From Streptomyces cadmiisoli (GTDB lineage Bacteria > Actinomycetota > Actinomycetes > Streptomycetales > Streptomycetaceae): DNA of 64,000 nucleotides. Of this stretch, positions 1 to 9,098 are shown in pieces. The translations under genes and the position numbers were made by a program. The stretch is taken from the NCBI RefSeq assembly GCF_003261055.1, contig NZ_CP030073.1:3410001-3474000 (forward strand), written 5' to 3'. The notes under the pieces are model-generated. The model made no database searches and was not told the DNA's origin. It worked only from the letters and a program-made list of their open reading frames with translations. How positions within the stretch are numbered: position 1 is the first letter of the stretch; each line of letters starts with the position of its first letter.

Positions 1-603
1 CCACTGGAACGTGTGCGAGCCGTAGCCGTTCATGTGGCGGTACGAGGCGGGAATGCCGCGGTCGCCGAACAGCCAGGTCACCTGGTGGGTCGACTCGGGC
101 GACAGACCCCAGAAGTCCCAGACGTTGTCCGCCTCCTGCGAGCCGGTGTACGGATCGCGCTTCTGGGTGTGGATGAAGTCAGGGAACTTGACGGCGTCCT
201 TGATGAAGAACACCGGGGTGTTGTTGCCGACGAGGTCGTAATTGCCCTCCTCGGTGTAGAACTTCACCGAGAAGCCGCGCGGGTCGCGGACCGCGTCGGC
301 CGCGCCCAGGTTGCCGGCCACCGTCGAGAAGCGCAGGAAGACCTCCGTCTCCCGGCCGATCTCCGAGAGGAACGCGGCGCGCGTCCAGCGGCTCACGTCG
401 GCGGTCACCGTGAAGGTGCCGTAGGCGCCGGCGCCACGGGCGTGCACGACACGCTCCGGGATGCGCTCACGGTTGAAGTGGGCCAGCTTCTCCAGCAGGA
501 GCTGGTCCTGGACGAGCACCGGGCCGCCGATGCCCGCGGTCTCGCTGTTCTGGTTGTCCGCTACCGGGGCACCGGCCTCCGTCGTGAGCGACCCCTGGGT
601 CAC
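1..603 (-). CDS. katA: Monofunctional catalase, N-terminal 201 residues (gene runs off the window)
   Basis: Heme catalase that breaks down hydrogen peroxide in the cytoplasm. The visible part has the clade-3 catalase N-terminus: the QNSETAG...GP.LLQD-type lead, the [13 protein letters not shown] segment with the distal histidine (about residue 50), RFSTVAG, the distal asparagine in [10 protein letters not shown], and the [14 protein letters not shown] stretch. The start is GTG at 603, chosen because GGGAGG lies about 5 nt upstream and catalases of this clade begin here. The C-terminal heme-ligand half lies outside the window. It is divergent from the Fur-family gene at 748, and its promoter contains a palindromic operator, so peroxide-inducible control is expected. 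Family is certain from the sequence; regulation is inferred. Confidence 0.96.
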   Translation of the reverse strand, partial: MTQGSLTTEAGAPVADNQNSETAGIGGPVLVQDQLLLEKLAHFNRERIPERVVHARGAGAYGTFTVTADVSRWTRAAFLSEIGRETEVFLRFSTVAGNLGAADAVRDPRGFSVKFYTEEGNYDLVGNNTPVFFIKDAVKFPDFIHTQKRDPYTGSQEADNVWDFWGLSPESTHQVTWLFGDRGIPASYRHMNGYGSHTFQW

Positions 604-659
604 GTGCGCCTCCCGCGTCAGTCCTGATTGTTCCTGTTTCTCGGCCAAAGCCAGGCTCG

Positions 660-687
660 ATCCTACAATGGACATTGTCTAAGTCAA
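660..687 (-). promoter_or_regulatory. Catalase promoter with CatR-type operator in the spacer
   Basis: Read on the minus strand there is a -35 TTGACT (682-687), a 16-nt spacer and a -10 TAGGAT (660-665). The spacer is almost filled by a 6-2-6 inverted repeat, ACAATG-TC-CATTGT (665-678), which resembles Fur/PerR boxes. A repressor bound here would block RNA polymerase at the catalase promoter. The divergent catR start is 70 nt away, so autoregulation is plausible. The promoter and palindrome are visible; CatR binding is inferred from the family and the gene arrangement. Confidence 0.75.
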
Positions 688-747
688 ATGAGGTTCCAAA
701 GTCACACCCGTTCGGAAACTCGCCCCCTGACTGTTAGGCTGGTCCTC

Positions 748-1164
748 ATGAGCGACCTTCTGGAACGACTGCGCGGACGTGGATGGCGGATGACCGCGCA
801 ACGGCGCGTCGTGGCCGAGGTCCTCGACGGCGAACACGTCCATCTGACGGCCGACGAGGTCCACGCGCGGGCCGTCGCCAAGCTGCCCGAGATCTCCCGG
901 GCGACCGTCTACAACACGCTGGGCGAGCTGGTCACCCTCGGCGAGGTGCTCGAGGTCTCCACCGACAAGCGCGCCAAGCGGTACGACCCGAACGCCCACC
1001 GCCCGCACCACCACCTGGTGTGCGCCCGGTGCGGCGCGATCCGCGACGTCCACCCGAGCGGCAACCCGCTGGCCGACCTCCCCGACTCGGAGCGCTTCGG
1101 CTTCACCGTCTCGGACGTCGAGGTGACGTACCGCGGCGTCTGCCCGAACTGCGCAGCGGCCTAG
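748..1164 (+). CDS. catR: Fur-family peroxide-responsive repressor CatR
   Basis: 138-residue Fur/PerR-family metal-dependent repressor. The winged helix includes R.TAQRR.V and the recognition helix RATVYNTLGEL (about residues 52-62). The dimerization half carries HHHLVCARCG (regulatory metal and first zinc CxxC, about 90-98) and a second CPNC near the C-terminus, giving the structural Cys4 zinc site. The ATG at 748 gives the usual family length and fits a short leader; longer upstream reading would be atypical. It is divergent from the catalase gene. In Streptomyces coelicolor the equivalent CatR represses catA and itself and is inactivated by oxidation; the same role is inferred here. Confidence 0.93.
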   Translation: MSDLLERLRGRGWRMTAQRRVVAEVLDGEHVHLTADEVHARAVAKLPEISRATVYNTLGELVTLGEVLEVSTDKRAKRYDPNAHRPHHHLVCARCGAIRDVHPSGNPLADLPDSERFGFTVSDVEVTYRGVCPNCAAA

Positions 1165-1178
1165 CGCCCGCGCTGCGA

Positions 1179-1207
1179 GCCCCGGCACCGATGGGTGCCG
1201 GGGCTTT
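1179..1207 (+). terminator. Intrinsic terminator of catR
   Basis: An 11-bp perfect GC-rich stem (1179-1189 with 1194-1204), a GATG loop and a short TTTCT tail, 15 nt after the catR stop. Confidence 0.85.
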
Positions 1208-1292
1208 CTGCTGCGCAGATCCTTCCGCTCCGTGATCGCGTATCCGAGGGAGCGGGGCCTGGAAGGCGGTGGGTCACAGGCCGCGAACGCAC

Positions 1293-1324
1293 CGAAGGCC
1301 GGGACCATGTGGTCCCGGCCTTCG
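1293..1324 (-). terminator. Hairpin just downstream of the first initiator tRNA
   Basis: A perfect 14-bp stem (1293-1306 with 1311-1324) and a 4-nt loop, starting 8 nt after the tRNA 3' end on the minus strand. It has no clear T tract, so it may act as an L-shaped terminator typical of Streptomyces or as a processing barrier. Confidence 0.7.
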
Positions 1325-1332
1325 GCCTTCAG

Positions 1333-1406
1333 TAGCGGGGACAGGATTTGAACCTGCGACCTCTGGGTTATGAGCCCAGCGAGCTACCGAGCTGCTCCAC
1401 CCCGCG
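1333..1406 (-). tRNA. Initiator tRNA-fMet (CAU), copy 1
   Basis: The minus strand folds into a full cloverleaf with anticodon CAT. Three G:C pairs stack next to the anticodon loop (CTGGG/CCCAG) and position 1 is a C that does not pair with T72. Both are hallmarks of initiator rather than elongator tRNA. CCA is not encoded, which is usual in Streptomyces. The mature sequence appears identical to the second copy at 3566-3639. Confidence 0.95.
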
Positions 1407-1514
1407 TCGATGAACGCAACATTACGTCAGTGACCAGCAAAGAGGCAAATCAGTTGTCCGGAGCCGGTCGCCCGCGTCCCGCCGGGCGCCGTCGGCGACC
1501 GGACCGGGACGCGG

Positions 1515-3329
1515 CTACGCGGACAGTTCCTCCCGCAGCGCGTCGCGCAGGCGGGCCGCCCGCTGCGACAGCTCCGGCGGGCCCAGGTTCACCGCGAGGT
1601 CGGCCCACCGCTGCCCCTCGGCGAGTTCTCCGCGCCGTGTGTAGACGAGGGCGAGCCGGAGTGCCGCGCGGCCGTGGCCGGCCTCGGCGGCCCGGGTCCA
1701 CCACACGGCCGCCTCCGGCTCGCTGCCCTCCCGTGCCAGCAGCAGCCCCAGGTTGAACGCGCCGTTGCGCGACCCGGCCTCGGCGGCCACCCGGTACCAC
1801 CGGGCGGCCTCGACGACGTCGCCCCGCGCCGCCGCGAGCATCCCGACCCGCACCTGCGCCCGGCGGTGCCCCTGGGTGGCCGCCCGCTCGTACCACTCCT
1901 CGCACTCGGACTTCTGGTGCGCCGGTTCGCCCAGTTCGTGCGGTGACACCGGCGGGCGCCGCGCGTCGAGCAGGGCCGCCAGCCGGTACGCCGCCTCCGC
2001 GCTGCCGCCGCCGGCCGCGCACCGCAGGTGCCGCTCCGCCTCCCGCTCGTCGCCCTCCCGCAGCCGGGCGATGCCGACCTGGAGCGCCGCCTCGGTGTGC
2101 CCGGCGGCGGCGGCCCGCTCGTACCAGCGCAGCGCGGGCCTGTCCTCGCCCCGTCCGGCGTGCAGGATGCCCAGGTTGAAGGCGGCGTCGACGCTGCCCG
2201 CCTCCGCGGCCTTGGAGAACCACGGCTCGGCGCCGGTGGTGTCGCCGCCCTGGAGCAGCAGGACGGCCAGGGCGTTGGCGGCCTCCCGGTGTCCGGCGTA
2301 GGCGGCGCGCCGGTACCACTGCTCGGCCTGGGCGGTGCGCTGCTGCTCGGCGCAGAGCAGTCCCAGGTTGTAGGCGCCGTTGACGTCACCGGCGTCCATC
2401 GCGGCCCGGTACCACCGCTCGGCGGTCTGGGTCTGGCCGCGTTCGGCGTGCAGGGCACCCAGCGCGTTGGCCGCGTTGCCGTCGCCCTCCTGGGCGGCCC
2501 GCAGCCACCAGACGGCGGCGCTCTCCTCGTCCCCGGCGTCCCGCAGCAGGAACCCGAGCGCGCAGGCGGCCCGCGGCTCCCCGTCCTTGGCGGACGTCAG
2601 GTACCAGCGCCCGGCCTCCTTCAGCTCGCCGCGCTTCTCCAGGATCGCCCCGAGGTACAGCGCGGCACGGCGGTGTCCGCGCGCGGCGGCCTGCCGGTAC
2701 CACTGCTCCGCCTCGGCCTCGGGATCCTGGTCGGCTCCGCTGCCGGGCTCGGTGCGCTCCGGGTGGCCGGCCCGTCGGTCGAGCGCGCGGGCCAGCCGGT
2801 ACGCCGCTTCCCGGTGCCCCCGCTCGGCGGCGGCCCGCATCCACCGCTCCCCGGCCTCCCCGCGGTGCTCCAGCAGGTCGGCGAGAGCGTAGGCGCCCAG
2901 GGCGTGGCCCTGCTCCGCGGACTGGCGCAGCCAGTACTCGGCGGCGGGTTCGTCGCCCCGCTCCCGGTGGTGCCGGCCGAGCGCGTGCGCGGCGGCCGCG
3001 CTGCCGGCGACGGCGGCGATCCGCCACCACCCGGCGGCCTCGTCGGGGTACCCGCGCTGGTGCAGCAGGACGCCGAGGTTGTTGGCGGCGGCGCGGTCGC
3101 CCTCGGCGGTCGCGGCACGCAGATGGGGTTCGGCTCCGTCGAGATCGCCGCGGCGCAGCAGCATGGCTCCGAGGACACTCATCGCCTCGGCGTCACCGGC
3201 CTCGGCCGCGCGACGCTGACGCGCCTCCTCGGCCGCTTCGCCGGTTTCGTCCCGGGTCTCCTCCTGGCCGGGAGGCTGCACAAATCGCCCTGTCTCGAAC
3301 AGAGTTGCCTTGTCCCCCATAACGTCCAT
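1515..3329 (-). CDS. Sel1/TPR-repeat protein
   Basis: 604-residue protein built almost entirely of about 36-residue helical hairpins of the Sel1-like TPR type. Recurring motifs are A..LG..L...G....A..W...A and GH..AA (for example AALYLGAILEKRGE and NLGLLCAEQ). There is a short charged lead of about 40 residues, no signal peptide and no membrane segment, so it is probably a cytoplasmic scaffold. The GTG/ATG region at 3329 (MDVMGD) is chosen; AGGTGG lies about 9 nt upstream. A second ATG three codons in cannot be excluded. It sits alone between two initiator tRNA genes read in the same direction. The partner and pathway are unknown. Confidence 0.88.
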   Translation of the reverse strand: MDVMGDKATLFETGRFVQPPGQEETRDETGEAAEEARQRRAAEAGDAEAMSVLGAMLLRRGDLDGAEPHLRAATAEGDRAAANNLGVLLHQRGYPDEAAGWWRIAAVAGSAAAAHALGRHHRERGDEPAAEYWLRQSAEQGHALGAYALADLLEHRGEAGERWMRAAAERGHREAAYRLARALDRRAGHPERTEPGSGADQDPEAEAEQWYRQAAARGHRRAALYLGAILEKRGELKEAGRWYLTSAKDGEPRAACALGFLLRDAGDEESAAVWWLRAAQEGDGNAANALGALHAERGQTQTAERWYRAAMDAGDVNGAYNLGLLCAEQQRTAQAEQWYRRAAYAGHREAANALAVLLLQGGDTTGAEPWFSKAAEAGSVDAAFNLGILHAGRGEDRPALRWYERAAAAGHTEAALQVGIARLREGDEREAERHLRCAAGGGSAEAAYRLAALLDARRPPVSPHELGEPAHQKSECEEWYERAATQGHRRAQVRVGMLAAARGDVVEAARWYRVAAEAGSRNGAFNLGLLLAREGSEPEAAVWWTRAAEAGHGRAALRLALVYTRRGELAEGQRWADLAVNLGPPELSQRAARLRDALREELSA

Positions 3330-3494
3330 CGTCGCACCACCTGCAACCCGGGTACATCTGGTATACCGCAGCCAGTGAGGTCACTTCAGCGTTTTGTCGA
3401 CATGCCCACAGAGAGATAAGTCAAACACAGTTCGGCCAACTCGCCCCACCGGCACGGCGACAGACGGCGTCGGCACATGCGTTCGCACATCACA

Positions 3495-3525
3495 AAGGCC
3501 CGGATCCTGAAAGGATCCGGGCCTT
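3495..3525 (-). terminator. Terminator of the second initiator tRNA
   Basis: A 13-bp perfect stem (3495-3507 with 3513-3525) with a 5-nt loop and a TTTG tail on the minus strand, 40 nt past the tRNA 3' end. Confidence 0.82.
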
Positions 3526-3565
3526 CGCTGTCGTACGACCGGTCGAGACCGGCGTCCAACTTCAG

Positions 3566-3639
3566 TAGCGGGGACAGGATTTGAACCTGCGACCTCTGGG
3601 TTATGAGCCCAGCGAGCTACCGAGCTGCTCCACCCCGCG
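3566..3639 (-). tRNA. Initiator tRNA-fMet (CAU), copy 2
   Basis: Same 74-nt sequence and fold as copy 1: CAT anticodon, three consecutive G:C pairs in the anticodon stem, C1 opposite U72, no encoded CCA. It lies 44 nt from the end of the UPF0182 gene and has its own downstream terminator. Confidence 0.95.
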
Positions 3640-3683
3640 TCGTTGTGATGCAACCGTACCACGACGCGGGGTGGGCTTTTCGA

Positions 3684-6641
3684 TCAGACGTCGTCCGGGC
3701 TGGTGCTGGGGCTCGGACTGCTGGTGGGACCCGGTTCGTCGGCGGCTCCGCCGCCCGTGCCACCGGCCCTCGACTGCGCCTCCTCGGCCCGCTTCAGCGC
3801 TTCCTCCAGGTCCTCCTGGGCCCGGCCGTAGGCTTCCCAGTCGTTGTTCTTCAGGGCTTCCTGGCCGGCCTCGAAGGCCTTCTGGGCGTCGCTGAGCGCC
3901 TCCTGGACCGTCGGGTTGTCCGACGTCGGCGGCGGCGGGGTGGTGTCCTCGCCCTCACCCTCGTCCGGCGGCGGCGGGGTCGAACCCTCCGCGCCGAAGA
4001 CCTTGTTGAGGGCCTGGTCGAGGGTGTCCTCGAAGGCGGTGTTGCCTCCGTAGGAGACCAGCACCTTGCGCAGCAGCGGGTACTTCAGTCCACCACCGCG
4101 TACGTAGACGGGCTCCACGTACAGCAGTCCGCCGTCCAGCGGCACGGTCAGCAGGTTGCCGTACTCCACTTCGGAGTCGCCGCCGCGCAGCAGCCTGATG
4201 GACTCGGCGATGTCCTGTTCGGAGTTGAACTGGCTCTGGACCTGTTTGGGTCCGTTGACCGTCGTACTGGTCGGCAGTTTCAGGACTCTGATCTTGCCGT
4301 AGCCGTCGGTGCCCGCCTCCGCGTCGACCGCCATGAACGCGCTGAGGTTGTCACGTCCGTTGGGTGTGAACGTGGTCGTCAGCGAGAACGCCTGTTCCTT
4401 CTGGTCCGGCATCCGCATGCTCAGGTAGTACGGCGGGACCGCGTCGCCCGACTTGTTGGTCGGGTCGTCCGGCACCTGCCACACCTCGCTGCCGCTGAGG
4501 AAGGTGTCGGCGTCCTTGACGTGGTAGCGGGTGAGCAGTTCACGCTGGACCTTGAACAGGTCCTGCGGGTACCGGAGGTGGGCCATCAGGTCGCCGCTGA
4601 TGGCGGTGCGGGGCTCCACCGTGTCGGGGAAGGCCTTCATCCAGGTCTTCAGGACGGGGTCCTTGGTGTCCCACTGGTAGAGCTTGACCTCACCGGTGTA
4701 CGCGTCGACGGTCGCCTTCACCGAGTTGCGGATGTAGTTGACCTGGTTCTGCTGGGCGACCACGGCACGCTGATCGTTGGTCGCGGTCAGCGAGTCGGCC
4801 GTGGTGTCACCGAGGGTCGTACGGGAGGCGTACGGGTATCCGTTCGTGGTCGTGTACGCGTCCACGATCCACTGGATCCGGTTGCCGACCACCGCCGGGT
4901 AGGCGTCGCCGTCGATGGTCAGCCAGGGCGCCACCGCCTCGACGCGCTCCTTGGGCGTGCGGTTGTACAGGATCCGCGAACCCTCGCCGATCGCGCCCGA
5001 GTAAAGGATCTGCGGCTCGTTGAGCGCCACCGCGTACGCGGCCCGGTTGACCGGGTTCGCGAGGTTGATCCCGCTCTTGCCCTCGTAGCTGTAGGTCTTC
5101 TCACCGCTGTCGTCGGAGTAGTCGATCTCCTTCTGGGGACCGCCGACGATCGAGTAGGTGTTGGTCTTCTCGCCGTAGTAGATCCGCTGCTCGTAGGAGC
5201 CGAGTTGGCCCTTGGACGGCAGGTCGGACTCGGTGAAGACCGGTCGGCCCTCGGAGTCGGCGGTGGTGCCCTTGGCGGCGACCACACCGTAACCGTGGGT
5301 GTAGCGGAAGTGATTGTTGATCCAGTTCTGCTTGTCGATGCCCGCGTAGTTCAGCTCGCGCAGACCGATGACGGTGTCCTGGTCCTTGCCCTGCTCGCTG
5401 TAGCGGTCGACGTCCAGATTGGTGGGGAATGCGTAGTACTTCCGCATCTGCTGGAGCTGCTGGAACGTCGGGGAGACGATGTTCGGGTCCATGATGCGGA
5501 TGCTGGCCGTGGCGTCGACGTCGTCCCGCAGCTTCGTCGGGTCGTCGTTGTTGCTGGTGCCCGAGTACTCCGTGACCTGGGTGCCCTCGATGCCGTACGC
5601 GTCACGCGTGGCCTTGAGGTTCTTCTCGACGTACGGGGCTTCCTTGGCCTGCTCGTTCGGCTGGACCTGGAACTTCTGCACGATCGCCGGGTACAGCCCG
5701 CCGATGAGGATGGCGGAGAGCACCATCAGGCCGAAGCCGATGAGGGGCAGCTGCCAGGTGCGCCGCCACAGGGTGGCGAAGAACAGCAGCGCGCAGATCA
5801 CGGCGATGCAGAACAGGATCGTCTTGGCCGGCAGGTAGGCGTTGGCGTCGACGTACCTGAGGCCGGTCCAGTTGTCCGTGGCCTTGAAGTCGCTGGACTT
5901 GACCGCGAGGCCGTACCGGTCGAGCCAGTACGCCACCGCCTTCAGGGCAACGAAGATGCCGAGGAGCACCGACAGATGTCCGGTCGCGGCGGCCGTGGCA
6001 CGCGCGCCCGGGCTGGTGATGCGCAGCCCGCCGTACAGGTAGTGGGTGAGCGCGGCGGCGATCACGGAGAGGATCGCGGCGGCAAAGCCGAAGCCGAGCA
6101 GGAACCGGTACCAGGGCAGGTCGAAGGCGTAGAAGGCGACGTCGAGGTTGAACTGCGGGTCCTTCTGCCCGAAGGGCACGCCGTTGACCCACATCAGCCA
6201 CGTGCGCCACTGGCTGGACGCGGACGCGCCGGCGATCAGGCCCACCAGGGCGGTGATCCCGAGCAGCAGCCACTTCTTGTACGGCGCGATGCCCATCCGG
6301 TAGCGGTCGAGGCTCTGCTGCTCCATCGACATCGCGCTCAGCGGTGGGCGCAGCCGGTGGGCCAGCCAGATGTTGAATCCGACGGCCACGGCCATGAGCA
6401 GGCCGAAGACGAAGAAGAGTCCGATCTTGGTCCACAGGGTGGTGGTGAAGACGGACGAGTAGTTCACCGACCGGTACCAGAGCCAGTCCGTCCAGAAGCC
6501 CGCGAACATGGTGAACGCCATGCCGAGTACGGCAAGGACGCCCAGTGTCATGAGCAGGGTCCGGACACGCCGGGACGGGCGGCCCACTCTGATCCGTGGC
6601 CCCGTCGGGCCTCCGCCGCGGTCCGGCATCTGGAAAGCCAA
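3684..6641 (-). CDS. UPF0182 family large membrane protein
   Basis: 985-residue integral membrane protein. The first about 330 residues hold roughly seven hydrophobic helices (first at about 28-50, with [12 protein letters not shown] after it, a family signature). A large extracytoplasmic domain follows, containing [18 protein letters not shown] and the [13 protein letters not shown] segment. The C-terminus is a Pro/acidic then Ala/Gln/Glu-rich tail (about 870-985), probably a disordered plus coiled-coil region. The start is TTG at 6641: GAGGTG lies about 7 nt upstream, while the ATG four codons later has no ribosome binding site. Function is unknown in all members. It is divergent from the PPA1309 gene. 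Confidence 0.93.
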   Translation of the reverse strand: MAFQMPDRGGGPTGPRIRVGRPSRRVRTLLMTLGVLAVLGMAFTMFAGFWTDWLWYRSVNYSSVFTTTLWTKIGLFFVFGLLMAVAVGFNIWLAHRLRPPLSAMSMEQQSLDRYRMGIAPYKKWLLLGITALVGLIAGASASSQWRTWLMWVNGVPFGQKDPQFNLDVAFYAFDLPWYRFLLGFGFAAAILSVIAAALTHYLYGGLRITSPGARATAAATGHLSVLLGIFVALKAVAYWLDRYGLAVKSSDFKATDNWTGLRYVDANAYLPAKTILFCIAVICALLFFATLWRRTWQLPLIGFGLMVLSAILIGGLYPAIVQKFQVQPNEQAKEAPYVEKNLKATRDAYGIEGTQVTEYSGTSNNDDPTKLRDDVDATASIRIMDPNIVSPTFQQLQQMRKYYAFPTNLDVDRYSEQGKDQDTVIGLRELNYAGIDKQNWINNHFRYTHGYGVVAAKGTTADSEGRPVFTESDLPSKGQLGSYEQRIYYGEKTNTYSIVGGPQKEIDYSDDSGEKTYSYEGKSGINLANPVNRAAYAVALNEPQILYSGAIGEGSRILYNRTPKERVEAVAPWLTIDGDAYPAVVGNRIQWIVDAYTTTNGYPYASRTTLGDTTADSLTATNDQRAVVAQQNQVNYIRNSVKATVDAYTGEVKLYQWDTKDPVLKTWMKAFPDTVEPRTAISGDLMAHLRYPQDLFKVQRELLTRYHVKDADTFLSGSEVWQVPDDPTNKSGDAVPPYYLSMRMPDQKEQAFSLTTTFTPNGRDNLSAFMAVDAEAGTDGYGKIRVLKLPTSTTVNGPKQVQSQFNSEQDIAESIRLLRGGDSEVEYGNLLTVPLDGGLLYVEPVYVRGGGLKYPLLRKVLVSYGGNTAFEDTLDQALNKVFGAEGSTPPPPDEGEGEDTTPPPPTSDNPTVQEALSDAQKAFEAGQEALKNNDWEAYGRAQEDLEEALKRAEEAQSRAGGTGGGAADEPGPTSSPSPSTSPDDV

Positions 6642-6791
6642 GGTGGCACCTCGAAAGTCGCTGTTGGTCTGTCAGGCCCTCGTTTTCTCGGGCCGTCCTT
6701 GGGCCCCGTGATCGTAGGCCCTCACCTATGCAACTTACTCACGCTTTACTCGGTTCCCGATTCCGGCCGGGAACGAGGCAGGATTGTGACC

Positions 6792-7334
6792 ATGTCCAAC
6801 ACCCCCATGGCGGCGAGCCCGCTCACCCGGGCCGTACTCGAGATCGACGAGTACGCCTCCGGCCTCGGCTGGGACCAGCCCGCCCGCCTTTTCGCCCTCG
6901 TAGACACCGCGCGGCTGCGGACTCAGGAACCCTCGCTCGCGGCGCAGCTCGGCCTGGAGGACGAGCAGGAGACGACCCCTCTCACCCCGATCGAGCAGGA
7001 CGAGATTCCGGCGGACAAACCGCTCGACGAGTTCCTCGGCACGATCGCCTGGCCGCCCGCCGTGGTCGGCTGCGCGCTGACGGTGGAGCGGCTGATGCTG
7101 CCGCCGTCCGCGGAGGCCGAGGTTCCCGACGACCTGGGCGAGACCGCGCTCGCGAAGTGGGTGGCGCGCCACCCCGACCGTCAGGAGGTCCGGATGACGG
7201 TCGCCGTCCTGCGGGACGGGACGCGCGAGTCGGCGCTGCGGCTGCGGGAGAAGGACTCGGCGACCGAGGTCCTGACCGGTGGCGAGCTGGTACCGGGTCT
7301 GGCGCAGGCGCTGGCGGCCACGTTCGAGGACTGA
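6792..7334 (+). CDS. PPA1309 family protein
   Basis: 180-residue soluble actinobacterial protein of unknown function, recognised by its N-terminal AVLEIDEY....GWDQPARLFALVDT block and the central W-PPAVVGCALT.ERLMLP core. It has no membrane segment and no known catalytic motif. The ATG at 6792 is favoured because AGGA sits 9 nt upstream; an in-frame GTG at 6786 is possible but too close to that site. It is divergent from UPF0182 and convergent with the PDZ protease, an arrangement shared with mycobacteria, suggesting the neighbourhood is under selection. Confidence 0.9.
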   Translation: MSNTPMAASPLTRAVLEIDEYASGLGWDQPARLFALVDTARLRTQEPSLAAQLGLEDEQETTPLTPIEQDEIPADKPLDEFLGTIAWPPAVVGCALTVERLMLPPSAEAEVPDDLGETALAKWVARHPDRQEVRMTVAVLRDGTRESALRLREKDSATEVLTGGELVPGLAQALAATFED

Positions 7335-7439
7335 CGGCGGCCCGCGGGCCGGGCGGACCGGCCCGCGGGCGGGGCGGCCCCGGCGGACGGGGCGCCCCGG
7401 CCGTGCGGCGGGCAGGTCCGGCGACCGGCTCCCGCGCGG

Positions 7440-8537
7440 TCAGCTCGCGGTGGAGCAGGCCGGCAGGTCGTCGGTGTCTCCGCTGCGGATGTCCTTCAGG
7501 GCGTCGAGCGCGTCGCCGATGGTGTCCACCTTGACGAGGCGCAGGCCCTTCGGGGTGTCCTTGGCGGCCGCCGCGCAGTTGTCCGCGGGGGTGAGGAAGT
7601 ACTCGGCGCCCTTGTCGCGGGCGCCTACGGTCTTCATCTCGATACCGCCGATGGGGCCGACGTCGCCCGCGTCGTCGATGGTTCCGGTACCGGCGACGAA
7701 GGCACCTCCGGTGAGGTTGCCCGGGGTGAGCTTGTCGTAGATGCCGAGGGCGAACATCAGACCGGCGCTCGGGCCGCCGACATCGGCGAGCTTGATGTCG
7801 ATGGCGAACGGGAAGGTGTGGTCGGTGTCGGCGGAGATGCCGACGACGGCGCGCTTCTCCCCGGCGTCGTCGGAGGCCGCCGTGGTGATCGTCACCTTCT
7901 CGGTCCTCGTCGCCGTCCGGTTGTCCTTCTCCGCCGCGGCGTGCTCCTTGGCGGGCACGATCGTGAAGACCACGTCCTCGCCGGGCTTGTGCTCGGTGAC
8001 CAGTTCGGCGACGTCGGCGGGCTGCTTCACCGCCGTGCCGTCGACCGCCTTGATCACGTCACCCGCGTGCAGTTCGCCCTCCGCCGGGGAGTCCTTGACC
8101 ACGGTCGAGACGATCACCCAGGACCGGACCGGCACGTCGAGCTGCTTCAGGGCGGCGACCTTCGCGCTCTCCTGGGACTGGCTGAACTCCTCGGCGTTCT
8201 CCTGGGTGGACTGCTCCTCGGTCTTGCCGTCCGGGTAGAGCGTGTCGTGCGGCACGACCTTGTTGTCGTGCGCGAGCCAGCCGTAGACCGCTTCGACGAG
8301 GTTCATCCGGTAGTCGGCGCTGGTGACGCGGACGGTGGTCATGTTGAGGTGGCCGTCGGCCGGGTACGTCTTGCGCCCGGAGATCTGGAGCACCGGCTCG
8401 CCGTCGTGGTCCCCGAGCGTGTTGACCGTCGGCCCTGGTGACATCTCCGAGTACGGCACGGGGATGAGCACTCCCGCGCACAGAAGCGCGATCAGCATCA
8501 GGGTGGAGGCGAGCATCGTCGCGGTGCGGCGTGGCAT
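7440..8537 (-). CDS. Membrane-anchored PDZ/Lon-like (S16) serine protease, YlbL type
   Basis: 365 residues. A single N-terminal transmembrane anchor (about 8-28) is followed by an extracytoplasmic part with the conserved PYSEMSPGPTVNTLG lead, a PDZ domain (about 150-205; GDVIKAVDGTAV) and an S16 Lon-like protease domain at the C-terminus. The catalytic serine is in GGPSAG and the lysine in GGIEMKT, both present, so it should be active, using a Ser-Lys dyad without ATPase. It is probably a secreted-protein quality-control or regulatory protease. It is transcribed away from and converges with the PPA1309 gene. The ATG at 8537 has only a weak ribosome binding site. Confidence 0.92.
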   Translation of the reverse strand: MPRRTATMLASTLMLIALLCAGVLIPVPYSEMSPGPTVNTLGDHDGEPVLQISGRKTYPADGHLNMTTVRVTSADYRMNLVEAVYGWLAHDNKVVPHDTLYPDGKTEEQSTQENAEEFSQSQESAKVAALKQLDVPVRSWVIVSTVVKDSPAEGELHAGDVIKAVDGTAVKQPADVAELVTEHKPGEDVVFTIVPAKEHAAAEKDNRTATRTEKVTITTAASDDAGEKRAVVGISADTDHTFPFAIDIKLADVGGPSAGLMFALGIYDKLTPGNLTGGAFVAGTGTIDDAGDVGPIGGIEMKTVGARDKGAEYFLTPADNCAAAAKDTPKGLRLVKVDTIGDALDALKDIRSGDTDDLPACSTAS

Positions 8538-8589
8538 GGCACGACAGTACGGGACGGGTCTGTCGGCGCACCGTCAGGGCGGCAGGCCG

Positions 8590-8754
8590 TTACGGACTGG
8601 TGTGCGACCTCTCCATGGCCTCGCAGAACCGCGCGTATCCGTCGAGCTCGGGGCCGTCGCTTCGCGCCTTACGGGTCCTGTTGGCCCAACTGCCCCACAG
8701 GCCCGCGGCGACCGCAGCCACAAGCGGAATCAGCAACCAGGCAAGCGCCGCCAT
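8590..8754 (-). CDS. Small single-pass membrane protein, 54 residues
   Basis: A short gene read directly from the sequence. ATG at 8754 is preceded by GGGAGG 5 nt upstream and ends at TAA 8590. The product has one hydrophobic helix (about residues 3-22, ending in a GLWGSW turn), then a basic/charged cytoplasmic tail with a Tyr-Ala-Arg-Phe-Cys motif. It lies 52 nt upstream of the PDZ/Lon protease on the same strand, so the two may be co-transcribed; a regulatory or adaptor role towards that protease is possible but unproven. The start and ribosome binding site are strong; function is unknown. Confidence 0.72.
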   Translation of the reverse strand: MAALAWLLIPLVAAVAAGLWGSWANRTRKARSDGPELDGYARFCEAMERSHTSP

Positions 8755-9028
8755 GCCGACCTCCCAACCCGATGAGCGTCCGCGACTTAATGATCAGCAG
8801 ATTAACCATATGCACTGACAACGCTCCGGGCAGGGTGGCGGTTACGCAACCGGAGGGTCGGGGGACAGAGCGTGCGGCCGATTGGCGGGGGTACGGAGGG
8901 CGCCGGCACGTGGGTGGGTGGGCCCGCGGGCGGACGCGGCCGGCGCGGCGGGGGCGCGGCGAGCGGGCAGGCGTGGCGAACGGGCGGCCGGCCCGGGTGG
9001 CGGGAAGCGTCGGACGGACGCGGCGGGC

Positions 9029-9079
9029 GGGCCGGCGCGGCGGGTGGGCCGGCGCGGCGGGTGGGCCGGCGCGGCGGGT
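9029..9079. repeat. Three perfect 17-nt tandem repeats in a G-rich intergenic stretch
   Basis: The unit GGGCCGGCGCGGCGGGT occurs at 9029-9045, 9046-9062 and 9063-9079, inside a wider G/C-biased gap (8755-9098, about 340 nt) between moaE and the small membrane protein. The plus strand of the gap is strongly G-rich with degenerate related units from about 8890. I see no convincing gene here; reading frames through it are low-complexity Arg/Gly/Ala. Confidence 0.9.
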
Positions 9080-9098
9080 CGGAATCGTCGGGCGGGCG

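Noticed and set aside
3381..3662. 93-codon minus-strand frame across the second tRNA
   Set aside because: It overlaps the tRNA and its terminator and has no ribosome site.
3603..7334. A 1243-codon plus-strand open frame over the UPF0182 gene
   Set aside because: It is the antisense shadow of a conserved 985-residue membrane protein; only its last 180 codons are a real gene (6792-7334).
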